This document shows, in pieces, positions 17,170-25,313 of a stretch of DNA of 33,460 bases. A model generated the notes under the pieces. That model searched no databases. It had not been told where the DNA came from and saw nothing but the letters and a program-made list of their open reading frames with translations. The stretch's first letter is position 1. The number at the start of each line of letters is the position of its first letter. Source of the DNA: Gemmatimonadota bacterium. Its GTDB lineage: Bacteria > Gemmatimonadota > Gemmatimonadetes > Gemmatimonadales > Gemmatimonadaceae. The translations under genes and the position numbers were made by a program. The stretch lies in contig JAQBPY010000312.1 of the NCBI GenBank assembly GCA_028287285.1, positions 1 to 33,460 on the forward strand, given 5' to 3'.

Positions 17170-18668
17170 CACGGACACTGAATCGCGGCCTGGTGGAAGA
17201 GCTCAGGGCAGGCGGCAGCCTCGTGGTGCTGCCCACCTGGGACATGCTCGAATTGCCGGAGCACGCCGTCCAGTTCGGAACCGGTGCACTGTTGCGTGGC
17301 TTCGTCGACGACTTTCTCCATCGCGCTAACGCAGCGGGAACGTTCAACGGCCGCATCGTCGCTATTGCCTCTACGGGTAGCACTCGCGACAAGGCGTTGA
17401 GCGACCAGGATGGTCTTTACACACTTGTCGTCGAAGGCATCGAGCGCGGCGAGCGGGTGCAGCAGTCACGTGTCATCAGCTCCTTGAGCCGCGCCATTTC
17501 CGCAACGGAAAATTGGGCCGGTGTATTGAAGGTGGCGCGGTCGCCCGAACTGCAGTACGTGTTCTCGAACACCACGGAAGTCGGCATCGTCGCCGATGCC
17601 GAGAGCGGCAGGGATGACATGCCGCCCAGGTCGTTTCCAGCCAAGCTCACCAGGTTCCTGTACGAGCGTGCAACGGCATTCGACCATGTCGATGAAAAAG
17701 GTGTCATCGTCATTCCGTGTGAGCTAATCGAGAACAATGGCACGAAGCTGCGCCAGATCGTTCTGGACATTGCCGCCCGATGGGATCTCGGTGACCAGTT
17801 CAGCGCCTGGATCGAGCGTGCGGTGCCGTTTTGCAACACGCTCGTGGACCGCATTGTCCCGGGCTCCCCCCGCGCAGATGACGCCAAACGGCTTCGTGAC
17901 CTCGTGGGCTATGACGACGCCATGCTCACCTGCTGCGAGCCGTACTGTCTTTTTGCCATCGAAGGTGATGATGTGTTGCGGGCGAAGATGCCATGGACGT
18001 GGGTGGACGCTGGCATCGTCGTGGCACCGGACATTGCGCCGTACCGCAAACGAAAGGTGCACCTGCTCAATGGTGCGCATTCGTTGATCGCGCCGCTCGC
18101 ACTGGCCATGGGTTGCGAGACGGTGCTCGATGCGATGAACACGCCGGCCATCGCGCAGTTCGCGCACAATGCGATGCTCGACGAGATCGCTCCCACGCTC
18201 AACGTCGAAGGAGCGGCGGAATTCGCCGAAGCGGTGCTCGACCGGTTTCGCAATCCGTTCATTCGGCATGCGCTGATCGACATCACGTTGCAGGCAACGA
18301 TGAAGATGCGAGTGCGCAACGTGCCGTCCATCGAGCGCTCCGTGGCAGTGACGGGCCGTGTTCCTCAATCGCTCGCCTTCGGATTTGCCGGCTTTCTGCT
18401 GTTCATGAAGGGAGACATTCAGGCTGAGCGAAAGGTCAAGGGGCTGAGCGTGCCAGTGGACGATCAGGCGTCACGGCTGCATTCTTTGTGGTCTGCCGAG
18501 CCCGGCGACAACGCGAGGTTGGTCGCGAGCGTTTGCCGTGACACGGCCCTGTGGGGCACGGACCTCTCCGCGATCGATGGTTTTTGCGAGTCGGTGGCCG
18601 GCCATCTGGAGCGCATGCGAACGCAGGGCGTGAGCGCGGCACTGGAGCACCTTCTCCAGGTACGCTGA
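17166..18668 (+). CDS. uxaB: Tagaturonate reductase UxaB
   Basis: The protein has 500 residues (E. coli UxaB 483) of the long-chain mannitol dehydrogenase family. The N-terminal Rossmann part has VQFGTGALLRGFVDDF, the cofactor-loop region of UxaB-like enzymes. The C-terminal domain has RKRKVHLLNGAHSLIAPLAL, with the Lys/Asn/His group used in catalysis by this family. It reduces tagaturonate to altronate with NADH. Its neighbours upstream (uxaC, uxaA) separate it from fructuronate reductase UxuB, which would sit with uxuA. A 76-base gap follows before exuT, with the ribosome site AAGGGG near 18731. Confidence 0.94.
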   Translation: MTRTLNRGLVEELRAGGSLVVLPTWDMLELPEHAVQFGTGALLRGFVDDFLHRANAAGTFNGRIVAIASTGSTRDKALSDQDGLYTLVVEGIERGERVQQSRVISSLSRAISATENWAGVLKVARSPELQYVFSNTTEVGIVADAESGRDDMPPRSFPAKLTRFLYERATAFDHVDEKGVIVIPCELIENNGTKLRQIVLDIAARWDLGDQFSAWIERAVPFCNTLVDRIVPGSPRADDAKRLRDLVGYDDAMLTCCEPYCLFAIEGDDVLRAKMPWTWVDAGIVVAPDIAPYRKRKVHLLNGAHSLIAPLALAMGCETVLDAMNTPAIAQFAHNAMLDEIAPTLNVEGAAEFAEAVLDRFRNPFIRHALIDITLQATMKMRVRNVPSIERSVAVTGRVPQSLAFGFAGFLLFMKGDIQAERKVKGLSVPVDDQASRLHSLWSAEPGDNARLVASVCRDTALWGTDLSAIDGFCESVAGHLERMRTQGVSAALEHLLQVR

Positions 18669-18744
18669 GGGCGATCGACATCACCGGAGCGCGACCGCGA
18701 TTTCTGATGAACGAGAGGGTGTGACGCACAGCAAGGGGTGACGC

Positions 18745-20046
18745 ATGGCAGTCCCGGATGTTGGAACGGTGGAGAGCTCTGCGCCACCGGGTTTTGGATA
18801 CCGATGGACCATCTGCGCGCTGATCTTCTTTGCGACGACGATCAATTACGTCGACCGTGGAGTCATCGGACTGCTCGCACCCACGCTGCAGTCGGAGCTG
18901 CACTGGTCCGAGGCGGACTATGCCTCCACGGCGCAGTGGTTCACCTTCGCGTATGCGATCGGATTTCTGGGCGCCGGCAGATTTCTTGACCGGGTCGGTG
19001 TCAAGAAAGGCTACGCCAGTGCCATCGTGTGGTGGAGTCTCGCGGCGATGTCCACCGCACTCGCAACAACACTTCCCGGCTTCTATGCCGCTCGTGCCGC
19101 ACTCGGCCTCGGAGAGTCGGGCAATTTCCCGAGTGCAATCAAGGCCACGGCCGAGTGGTTCCCGAAAAAGGAGCGCGCCTTTGCCACGGGCATCTTCAAC
19201 GCGGGCACTAATGTAGGCGCCGTCATCACGCCAATCATGGTGCCCTACATCACGCTCAATTGGGGATGGCGCTGGGCATTCGTGGTCACCGGTGGGCTCG
19301 GGTTCCTGTGGCTCATCGTATGGCTCATCGTGTACCGTACGCCGGAACAGCACCCCAAGCTCAGTGCCGCCGAGCTGGCGTACATCCGGAGCGACCCCAT
19401 CGAGCGCGTTACGCCGGTGTCCTATTTCAGGATTCTCGGACACCGCCAGACGTGGGCGTTCATCCTGGGCAAGATGATCACCGATCCCGTTTGGTGGTTC
19501 TATCTGTTCTGGCTGCCCAAGTTTCTCGACACGCGCTTCGGCGTAAAGCTCGGAACGGTCGCGGCACCGATCATCGTGATCTATGTGGTAGCCGACTTCG
19601 GCTCCGTGGGTGGCGGCTGGATGTCCAGCTTCTTCATCAAGCGTGGTGCATCGGTAAATCGCGGACGCAAGCTCGCCATGCTCATGGCTGCGCTCGCGAT
19701 CGTCCCCACCATGCTGGCGCCAAGTGCACCATCGCTCTGGTCGGCCGTCGCCGTCGTCAGTGTCGCTGCCGCCATGCATCAATGGTGGTCGTGCAACCTG
19801 TTCACGTTGTCGAGCGACCTGTTCCCGCGCCGCGCGGTGGCAACCGTGGTCGGTCTTGGCGGTTTTGCAGGCGCCATGGGCGGTGTGGGGTTCCAGAAGC
19901 TCACGGGAAAGATCCTGCAGGCCGATCCCACGGCATATGGCAGGATCTTCGTGTTCTGCGGGCTCGCGTACGTCACGGCACTCGCCATCATCCACCTGCT
20001 CGCTCCGCGAATGGAGCCCGCTCGGCTTGATGGAGAAGCGGGGTGA
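18745..20046 (+). CDS. exuT: MFS hexuronate transporter ExuT-like
   Basis: The protein has 433 residues with about twelve membrane segments, of the anion:cation symporter branch of MFS. Marks are the first helix with ATTINYVDRGVIG, the A-motif region RFLDRVGVKKGYA, the ARAALGLGESGNFPSAIKA stretch that is highly typical of hexuronate transporters, and WFPKKERAFATGIFNAG. It brings galacturonate or glucuronate into the cytoplasm by proton symport, feeding uxaC. AAGGGG sits about 10 bases before the start. The stop overlaps the next gene's GTG by four bases. Confidence 0.9.
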   Translation: MAVPDVGTVESSAPPGFGYRWTICALIFFATTINYVDRGVIGLLAPTLQSELHWSEADYASTAQWFTFAYAIGFLGAGRFLDRVGVKKGYASAIVWWSLAAMSTALATTLPGFYAARAALGLGESGNFPSAIKATAEWFPKKERAFATGIFNAGTNVGAVITPIMVPYITLNWGWRWAFVVTGGLGFLWLIVWLIVYRTPEQHPKLSAAELAYIRSDPIERVTPVSYFRILGHRQTWAFILGKMITDPVWWFYLFWLPKFLDTRFGVKLGTVAAPIIVIYVVADFGSVGGGWMSSFFIKRGASVNRGRKLAMLMAALAIVPTMLAPSAPSLWSAVAVVSVAAAMHQWWSCNLFTLSSDLFPRRAVATVVGLGGFAGAMGGVGFQKLTGKILQADPTAYGRIFVFCGLAYVTALAIIHLLAPRMEPARLDGEAG

Positions 20047-22373
20047 AGATCGCGATCCTGCTTACGCTTGCGATGGCACTCGAGCCATCGCAGGCGCAAT
20101 CAGCCTTCACGGCAGCAACCGAAAACACCGGACCAGCGCTCCTGCCTTCGGAGCGCATTGCGGCATTGCCCGCCGCGGACCGTGCCGCATGGCAGGCATA
20201 TGTCCTTGCGTCCACGCGACTTCATGCCGCCGATTCCACCGCCATGCTCTCGGAGCTCGGTGCGGAAGGGCGCAAGGACATGATCAAGGCGCCGTACAAG
20301 GCGGCTGATTTCAGGCTTGCCGACAACGGCGACGACTGGTTTCGCAGCGACAGCGCCCGACTGGCCGGCGAGGGCGTGCTGTCGTTCCAGACGCCGTCGG
20401 GCGGCTGGTCCAAACGCACCGACATGTCAGAGCGTCGCGCCCGCGGGATGAGCTACTACGCGGAAACGGAAAGCTGGCACTACATCCCCACGTTCGACAA
20501 TGGTGCCACAACGGGCCAGATACGCTTCCTGTCGCGGCTCGCTTTATTTCGGCCCGACCCCCGATACGCTGCTGCCGTTCATCGCGGACTCTCTCTGATT
20601 TTTACCGCGCAGCAACCGAATGGATGTTGGCCGCAGAGCTTTCCCCTCGAGGGCGGCTACCATGACGCGGTGACCTTCAACGACGACGCCACGATTCTCA
20701 TCCTCGCCACGCTCGATGACGTTGCCGCTGGCAAGGTGAGCATCGCGTCGCCGGACGAGCGTGACAAGGCAGCACGGAGCGCGAAACGCGGGGTGGCATG
20801 CCTGGTGAATGCGCAGGTAGTCGTGAACGGAAAGCGCACGGTGTGGGGCCAGCAGTACGATCCCATCACGCTTGCTGTGGTGCGCGCGCGCTCGTACGAG
20901 CTGCCTGGTCTCGCGGGGCGTGAGAGTGCGTCCATCATGACGTATCTCATGTCGCTGCCCACCCGGGATACCAGAGTGGTATACGCAATATACTCGGCGG
21001 CAGACTGGTTTCGCGGGCATGCGATGACCGGTGTTCGCTACGACGCGGCCAACGGCTTCCGTACCGACAGCAGCAACAGGAGCCTGCTCTGGGCGCGGCT
21101 GACGGACATTGAAACAGGTAAGCCCATCTTCGCCAATCGCGACGGCATCAAGCTGTTCGACTGGGACAAGCTCACCGATCGGCGTACAGGCTACGCGTGG
21201 TTCGGCACGGAGCCGGCCGCCGCGTTGAAGCGCTTTGACGAATGGTCGCAGTCGCACCCTCGTCCAGGTGCCGCGCCCTCCGCCGAAGGAAAGAAGAAAT
21301 GGTCCGTACGGCTTGCGGAGAGCGTCATGCGCCGAGATTCATTGGCGCACAGGAACTGGGATTACGTCGCGGGTGTCGTGCTGCTCGCCATGCATCGTGT
21401 TGCCGAGCGAACAGGCGACGCGGGCATCGCGCGTTACGTGGAGTTCAACATCGATCGCCTCGTTGGCAGGGATGGCACGATTGCCACGTACAAGCTCGAC
21501 GAGTTCAACCTCGACCAGATCACCGAGGGGCGTCTGCTCTTTCCTCTTTACGCCAGCACGCACGACGAACGCTACGCGAAGGCAGCCCGCACGCTGCGTG
21601 AGCAACTGAAGCAGCAGCCGCGCACGAGCGAAGGCGGCTTCTGGCACAAGCAGATCTATCCGCGCCAGATGTGGCTGGACGGTTTGTACATGGCGGAGCC
21701 GTTCTATGCGCAGTTCGCGCGCGACTTCAACGAGCCTGCCGCGTACGACGACATCGCACGGCAGTTCCTGCTGGTGGCGCGTCATACGCGAGACGCGCGC
21801 ACGGGACTCATGTATCACGCCTGGGACGAAAGCCACACGCAGCCCTGGGCGGATTCGCTCACGGGACTGTCGCAGAATTTCTGGGCACGCGCGATGGGGT
21901 GGTATGCCATGGCGCTCGTGGACGTGCTCGATTTCATTCCCACAAACCACAAGGATCGTCCGGAGCTGATCCGCGTGCTCCGTGATGTTGCCCGTGCTGC
22001 GCGCAACGTACAGGATCCGGTATCCGGCCTGTGGTATGATATTCTGGATCAGCCGAATCGTGCCGGCAACTACCACGAGGCGTCGGCGTCGAGCATGTTC
22101 GTCTATGCCTTCGCGAAGGGCGCACGCAAGGGATATCTCACGGCCGACTATCGTGATGCGGCGACGCGTGGATTCGACGGCATCATCCGGGAGCTCGTGA
22201 CCGTCGACGCACGCGGAATGGTGTCACTCAACGGAATCGTCTCGGTATCAGGGCTCGGCGGCGCACAGAAACGCAGTGGTACGTATGCTTACTACATGAG
22301 TGAGCCTGTCGTATCAAATGACCATAAAGGGGTAGGCCCGCTGATCATGGCGGCCGAGGAGCTGGGCCGATGA
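20043..22373 (+). CDS. Pectate lyase (PL10) fused to unsaturated-uronyl hydrolase (GH105)
   Basis: The protein has 776 residues with a signal peptide (MKIAILLTLAMAL, cleavage probably near residue 20). The first half (~60-410) is a PL10 pectate lyase: GGWSKRTDM, QQPNGCWPQSFPLEGGYHDAVTFND, then DIETGKPIFANRDGIK and RRTGYAWFG. The second half (~418-776) is a GH105 hydrolase: YKLDEFNLDQI, MWLDGLYMAEPF with the probable catalytic acid D546, and FWARAMGWYAMALVD. PL10 cuts polygalacturonate by beta-elimination and leaves 4,5-unsaturated ends; GH105 removes such unsaturated uronyl units by hydration. One exported protein could thus do both steps. Single-domain PL10 and GH105 are the rule; I see no frameshift or stop at the junction. 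It starts with GTG overlapping exuT's stop and its stop overlaps kduD. Confidence 0.9.
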   Translation: MKIAILLTLAMALEPSQAQSAFTAATENTGPALLPSERIAALPAADRAAWQAYVLASTRLHAADSTAMLSELGAEGRKDMIKAPYKAADFRLADNGDDWFRSDSARLAGEGVLSFQTPSGGWSKRTDMSERRARGMSYYAETESWHYIPTFDNGATTGQIRFLSRLALFRPDPRYAAAVHRGLSLIFTAQQPNGCWPQSFPLEGGYHDAVTFNDDATILILATLDDVAAGKVSIASPDERDKAARSAKRGVACLVNAQVVVNGKRTVWGQQYDPITLAVVRARSYELPGLAGRESASIMTYLMSLPTRDTRVVYAIYSAADWFRGHAMTGVRYDAANGFRTDSSNRSLLWARLTDIETGKPIFANRDGIKLFDWDKLTDRRTGYAWFGTEPAAALKRFDEWSQSHPRPGAAPSAEGKKKWSVRLAESVMRRDSLAHRNWDYVAGVVLLAMHRVAERTGDAGIARYVEFNIDRLVGRDGTIATYKLDEFNLDQITEGRLLFPLYASTHDERYAKAARTLREQLKQQPRTSEGGFWHKQIYPRQMWLDGLYMAEPFYAQFARDFNEPAAYDDIARQFLLVARHTRDARTGLMYHAWDESHTQPWADSLTGLSQNFWARAMGWYAMALVDVLDFIPTNHKDRPELIRVLRDVARAARNVQDPVSGLWYDILDQPNRAGNYHEASASSMFVYAFAKGARKGYLTADYRDAATRGFDGIIRELVTVDARGMVSLNGIVSVSGLGGAQKRSGTYAYYMSEPVVSNDHKGVGPLIMAAEELGR

Positions 22374-23149
22374 CGAGTACGGGAGATCTCGGTGCGATCT
22401 TCAACCTGCACGGCATGCGCGCGCTGGTCACGGGCGCGAGCCGCGGGCTGGGGCGTGCCATGGCCGAATCGCTGGCGAGTGCCGGTGCAGACGTGGTGTG
22501 CGGAACCACCAGGCCCGGTGGTGCGAGGGAAACCATCGAGGCCATCCAGGGCCTTGGCCGCGAAGGGTGGGAGGTCGCCGCGGACCTGGGCGACCGCGCC
22601 GCTGTCGAGAAGTTGACGCTCGACGTGGAAGTGCTGGCGGGGCCCATCGACATCCTCGTGAACAACGCCGGCACCATTCGGCGCCACGTCGCGGTGGAAT
22701 ATCCCATGGCAGACTGGGATGTGGTGATGCACACCAATCTCGATGCCACGTTCCAGCTCTGCCAGCACTTTGGACGTGAGATGGTCACGCGTGGCACGGG
22801 AAAAATCATCAACGTCGCCTCGCTGCTATCGTTTAGCGGCGGCATAACAGTGCCGGCATACACGGCGAGCAAGCACGCAGTTGCAGGGCTAACGAAGGCA
22901 CTAGCGAACGAATGGGGAAAACACGGTGTCCAGGTCAACGCCATCGCGCCAGGCTACTTCCGCACGGATAATACCCAGGCCCTGCAGGACGACGAAAGCC
23001 GCGAGGAGCAGATCCGCGCGCGCATTCCGGCGGGCCGCTGGGGAGAGCCGTCCGATCTCGCGGGAGCCGTGATCTTTCTGGCGTCCCGCGCGAGTGACTA
23101 TGTGAACGGCCACGTGCTCACCGTCGATGGTGGATGGATGGCGCGATGA
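22370..23149 (+). CDS. kduD: 2-deoxy-D-gluconate 3-dehydrogenase KduD
   Basis: The protein has 259 residues, a classical short-chain dehydrogenase: NAD-binding TGASRGLG near residues 21-28, NNAGTIRR, the catalytic Tyr/Lys in YTASKHAV, and PGYFRTDNTQAL, which is characteristic of KduD. It reduces 2,5-diketo-3-deoxygluconate to 2-keto-3-deoxygluconate, the last step in handling unsaturated uronides released by the upstream PL10-GH105 protein. ATGA overlaps connect it to the genes on both sides. Substrate choice rests on the KduI neighbour as well as on sequence. Confidence 0.93.
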   Translation: MTSTGDLGAIFNLHGMRALVTGASRGLGRAMAESLASAGADVVCGTTRPGGARETIEAIQGLGREGWEVAADLGDRAAVEKLTLDVEVLAGPIDILVNNAGTIRRHVAVEYPMADWDVVMHTNLDATFQLCQHFGREMVTRGTGKIINVASLLSFSGGITVPAYTASKHAVAGLTKALANEWGKHGVQVNAIAPGYFRTDNTQALQDDESREEQIRARIPAGRWGEPSDLAGAVIFLASRASDYVNGHVLTVDGGWMAR

Positions 23150-23976
23150 CTCTTCACTACATGCCCGACGCAGTACGCACCAGGACGATGACCACGAGCG
23201 AGCTGCGCTCGCACTTTCTCGTGCAGGACATCTTCGTGCCCGGTGCCGTCACGTTGCGCCACATCGATCTGGATAGAGTTGTCCTTGGTGGCGCGGTGCC
23301 TACCACCGAGCCGCTCGCTCTTGGCAATCCACCGGAGCTCCTGGCCGCGTTCTTTTGCCAGCGCCGCGAGCTGGGGGTCCTCAACATCGGCTCGCCGGGT
23401 GTGGTCACGGTGGATGGCGCCGCACACGCACTCGGCAATCGCGACCTGGTGTATGTGGGCCGAGGGAGCCGCGACGTCAGCTTCTCGAGCGATGATGCAT
23501 TGCAGCCTGCGCGGTTCTATCTCGTGAGCTATCCGGCGCACGCGGAATATCCGACCGCGAGCGTGAGAGCGCGTGACGTACAGGCCGGCGAAATGGGCTC
23601 GATGGAGCAGGCCAACCGCCGGCGCATCGCGCGCTACATCCACACCGGCGGCATCAGGAGCGCGCAACTTGTGATGGGCATGACGGCGCTCGAGCCGGGC
23701 AGTGTCTGGAACACCATGCCTGCGCATACACACGAGCGTCGCACCGAGATCTATCTGTATTTCGATGTCCCCGCCGGCAGCGTGGTCTTCCATCAGTTGG
23801 GCGAGCCGGCGGAAACCCGGCACCTCATCGTGCGTGACGGCGAAGTGGCGCTGTCGCCCGGATGGTCCATTCACGCCGGCTGCGGCACCACCAACTACGC
23901 ATTCTGCTGGGCAATGGGCGGCGAGAACCAGGATTATGCCGACATGCAGCCCGTGGACCTGAAGACCCTTCTGTGA
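23146..23976 (+). CDS. kduI: 5-keto-4-deoxyuronate isomerase KduI
   Basis: The protein has 276 residues from ATG 23146 (E. coli KduI 278). An in-frame ATG at 23134 is rejected in favour of the one that overlaps the kduD stop as ATGA. It is a cupin protein with the four zinc ligands H194, H196, E201 and H243, whose spacing equals that of E. coli H196, H198, E203 and H245. It interconverts 5-keto-4-deoxyuronate and 2,5-diketo-3-deoxygluconate in the cytoplasm, acting between GH105 and KduD. Confidence 0.95.
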   Translation: MTLHYMPDAVRTRTMTTSELRSHFLVQDIFVPGAVTLRHIDLDRVVLGGAVPTTEPLALGNPPELLAAFFCQRRELGVLNIGSPGVVTVDGAAHALGNRDLVYVGRGSRDVSFSSDDALQPARFYLVSYPAHAEYPTASVRARDVQAGEMGSMEQANRRRIARYIHTGGIRSAQLVMGMTALEPGSVWNTMPAHTHERRTEIYLYFDVPAGSVVFHQLGEPAETRHLIVRDGEVALSPGWSIHAGCGTTNYAFCWAMGGENQDYADMQPVDLKTLL

Positions 23977-23983
23977 GCTGACG

Positions 23984-25159
23984 ATGACATCAATCCGGTA
24001 TTTTGTCGCGCTGACATTGTTCGGTGTTGTAACAATGGACGCGCAGTCCGCCGCGCGTACCACCGTCCGTGTCGAGAATCCCATCGCCCTCGTACGGCAC
24101 GACGAAACGGTATCGGTGCCATGGGCCGACTTGCAGAAGCAGCTTGGCGGGCTCACGGCGGGCAAGGTGCGTGTCCTCGACGCCGAAGGACGGGAGATCC
24201 CGTCGCAGGTCGTCGATGACGACGGTAACGGGACGCTCGACGCGTTGATCTTTCAGTGTGACTTCACCACGAAGGAATCACGAACCTTCACCGTGGAAGC
24301 GTCGGCGCCCACGATGAAGTACGAGCCAAAGGTGTCGGTGCGACATGATGAGCCGCGCGACGACATGGCGTGGGAAAGTGACCGCGTCGCCTTTCGTATC
24401 TATGGCGAAGGGCTCAAGAAGACGTCGTCCGCCATGTCGAGCAGCGGCATCGACGTGTGGAACAAGAAGACGCGCGCGATGATCGTGGAAAAATGGTACA
24501 CGAAGGGCCACGACGCCTATCACGTCGACACCGGCGAAGGCGCGGACTTCTACGATGTCAACGAGACACTCGGCAACGGCGGCACGGCTGGATGGGCACG
24601 CGACACCCTCTGGCGCGCCGACAACTTCAAGGCGTGGCGCGTCATCGCAACCGGGCCAATTCGCGCGATCTTCGAGCTCCGCTATGATCCGTGGGACGTC
24701 GCCGGGAAAAAGATTTCCGAAGTGAAGCGCATCGCGATCGACGCCGGCTCGAATCTGTATCGCGCCACGAGCATCTTCAGCACACCGGGGGGCGGTGACA
24801 TTCCATACGTGATTGGAACGGTCAAGCGCCCGGGCATGATCGGCATCATGAGCCGAAACAACAACTGGGCATGGGTTACCGGCTGGGGTCCCGTTGCACC
24901 CAAGAGCGGCGGCCACGGCGAGATGGGCACCGCGGTGCTGATCAAGGCAAGCGCCGTCTCCGACCGGAAGGAGGCCTTCTATCACTACCTCGCGGTGAGC
25001 AAGGCAACCTCCGGCGTTCCGGTGGTGCACTACATTGGCGCGGGTTGGACGGACAGCGGCGATTTTCCCACGCCGCAGTCGTGGTGGAAGTATCTGGACG
25101 AGGCGGCACAGCGGATCGACGGACCGCTTCGGACCACCATTTTGCCGGCGCGTCCCTGA
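23984..25159 (+). CDS. DUF4861 protein, secreted, function unknown
   Basis: The protein has 391 residues with an N-terminal signal peptide (hydrophobic 5-18, cleavage probably near DAQSA). The body fits the DUF4861 family: an early PVxWADLQ-like segment (VPWADLQKQL), DDDGNGTLDALIFQ, and later WESDRVAFRIYGEGL and DIPYVIGTVKRPGM. The family turns up in polysaccharide-utilisation clusters, but I know of no settled activity. It begins 7 bases after kduI and is last in the operon before a hairpin, so it should be expressed with pectin use. An exported lyase- or hydrolase-like role on uronic-acid chains is a guess from context only. Confidence 0.85.
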   Translation: MTSIRYFVALTLFGVVTMDAQSAARTTVRVENPIALVRHDETVSVPWADLQKQLGGLTAGKVRVLDAEGREIPSQVVDDDGNGTLDALIFQCDFTTKESRTFTVEASAPTMKYEPKVSVRHDEPRDDMAWESDRVAFRIYGEGLKKTSSAMSSSGIDVWNKKTRAMIVEKWYTKGHDAYHVDTGEGADFYDVNETLGNGGTAGWARDTLWRADNFKAWRVIATGPIRAIFELRYDPWDVAGKKISEVKRIAIDAGSNLYRATSIFSTPGGGDIPYVIGTVKRPGMIGIMSRNNNWAWVTGWGPVAPKSGGHGEMGTAVLIKASAVSDRKEAFYHYLAVSKATSGVPVVHYIGAGWTDSGDFPTPQSWWKYLDEAAQRIDGPLRTTILPARP

Positions 25160-25176
25160 TGCACCACACCTTGGCG

Positions 25177-25201
25177 AGCTCGACAGTATAGACGCCGAGC
25201 T
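25177..25201 (+). terminator. Possible terminator hairpin after the uronate operon
   Basis: AGCTCG (25177-25182) pairs with CGAGCT (25196-25201) around a 13-base loop; GGCG/CGCC offers a competing stem. It lies 17 bases after the DUF4861 stop. There is no clear T run. The rest of the 154-base gap up to macA should hold that operon's promoter, which I could not identify. Confidence 0.3.
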
Positions 25202-25313
25202 AATCTGTGTAGTAACGCGGCACGATCGTCGCTAGGGTGTGCCCGATCACGGGACGAGCCGAGGCTCCTGCGGATAGGGGAGGACGCCTGGCCTCCGGCG
25301 TACGGGGAAAGCG

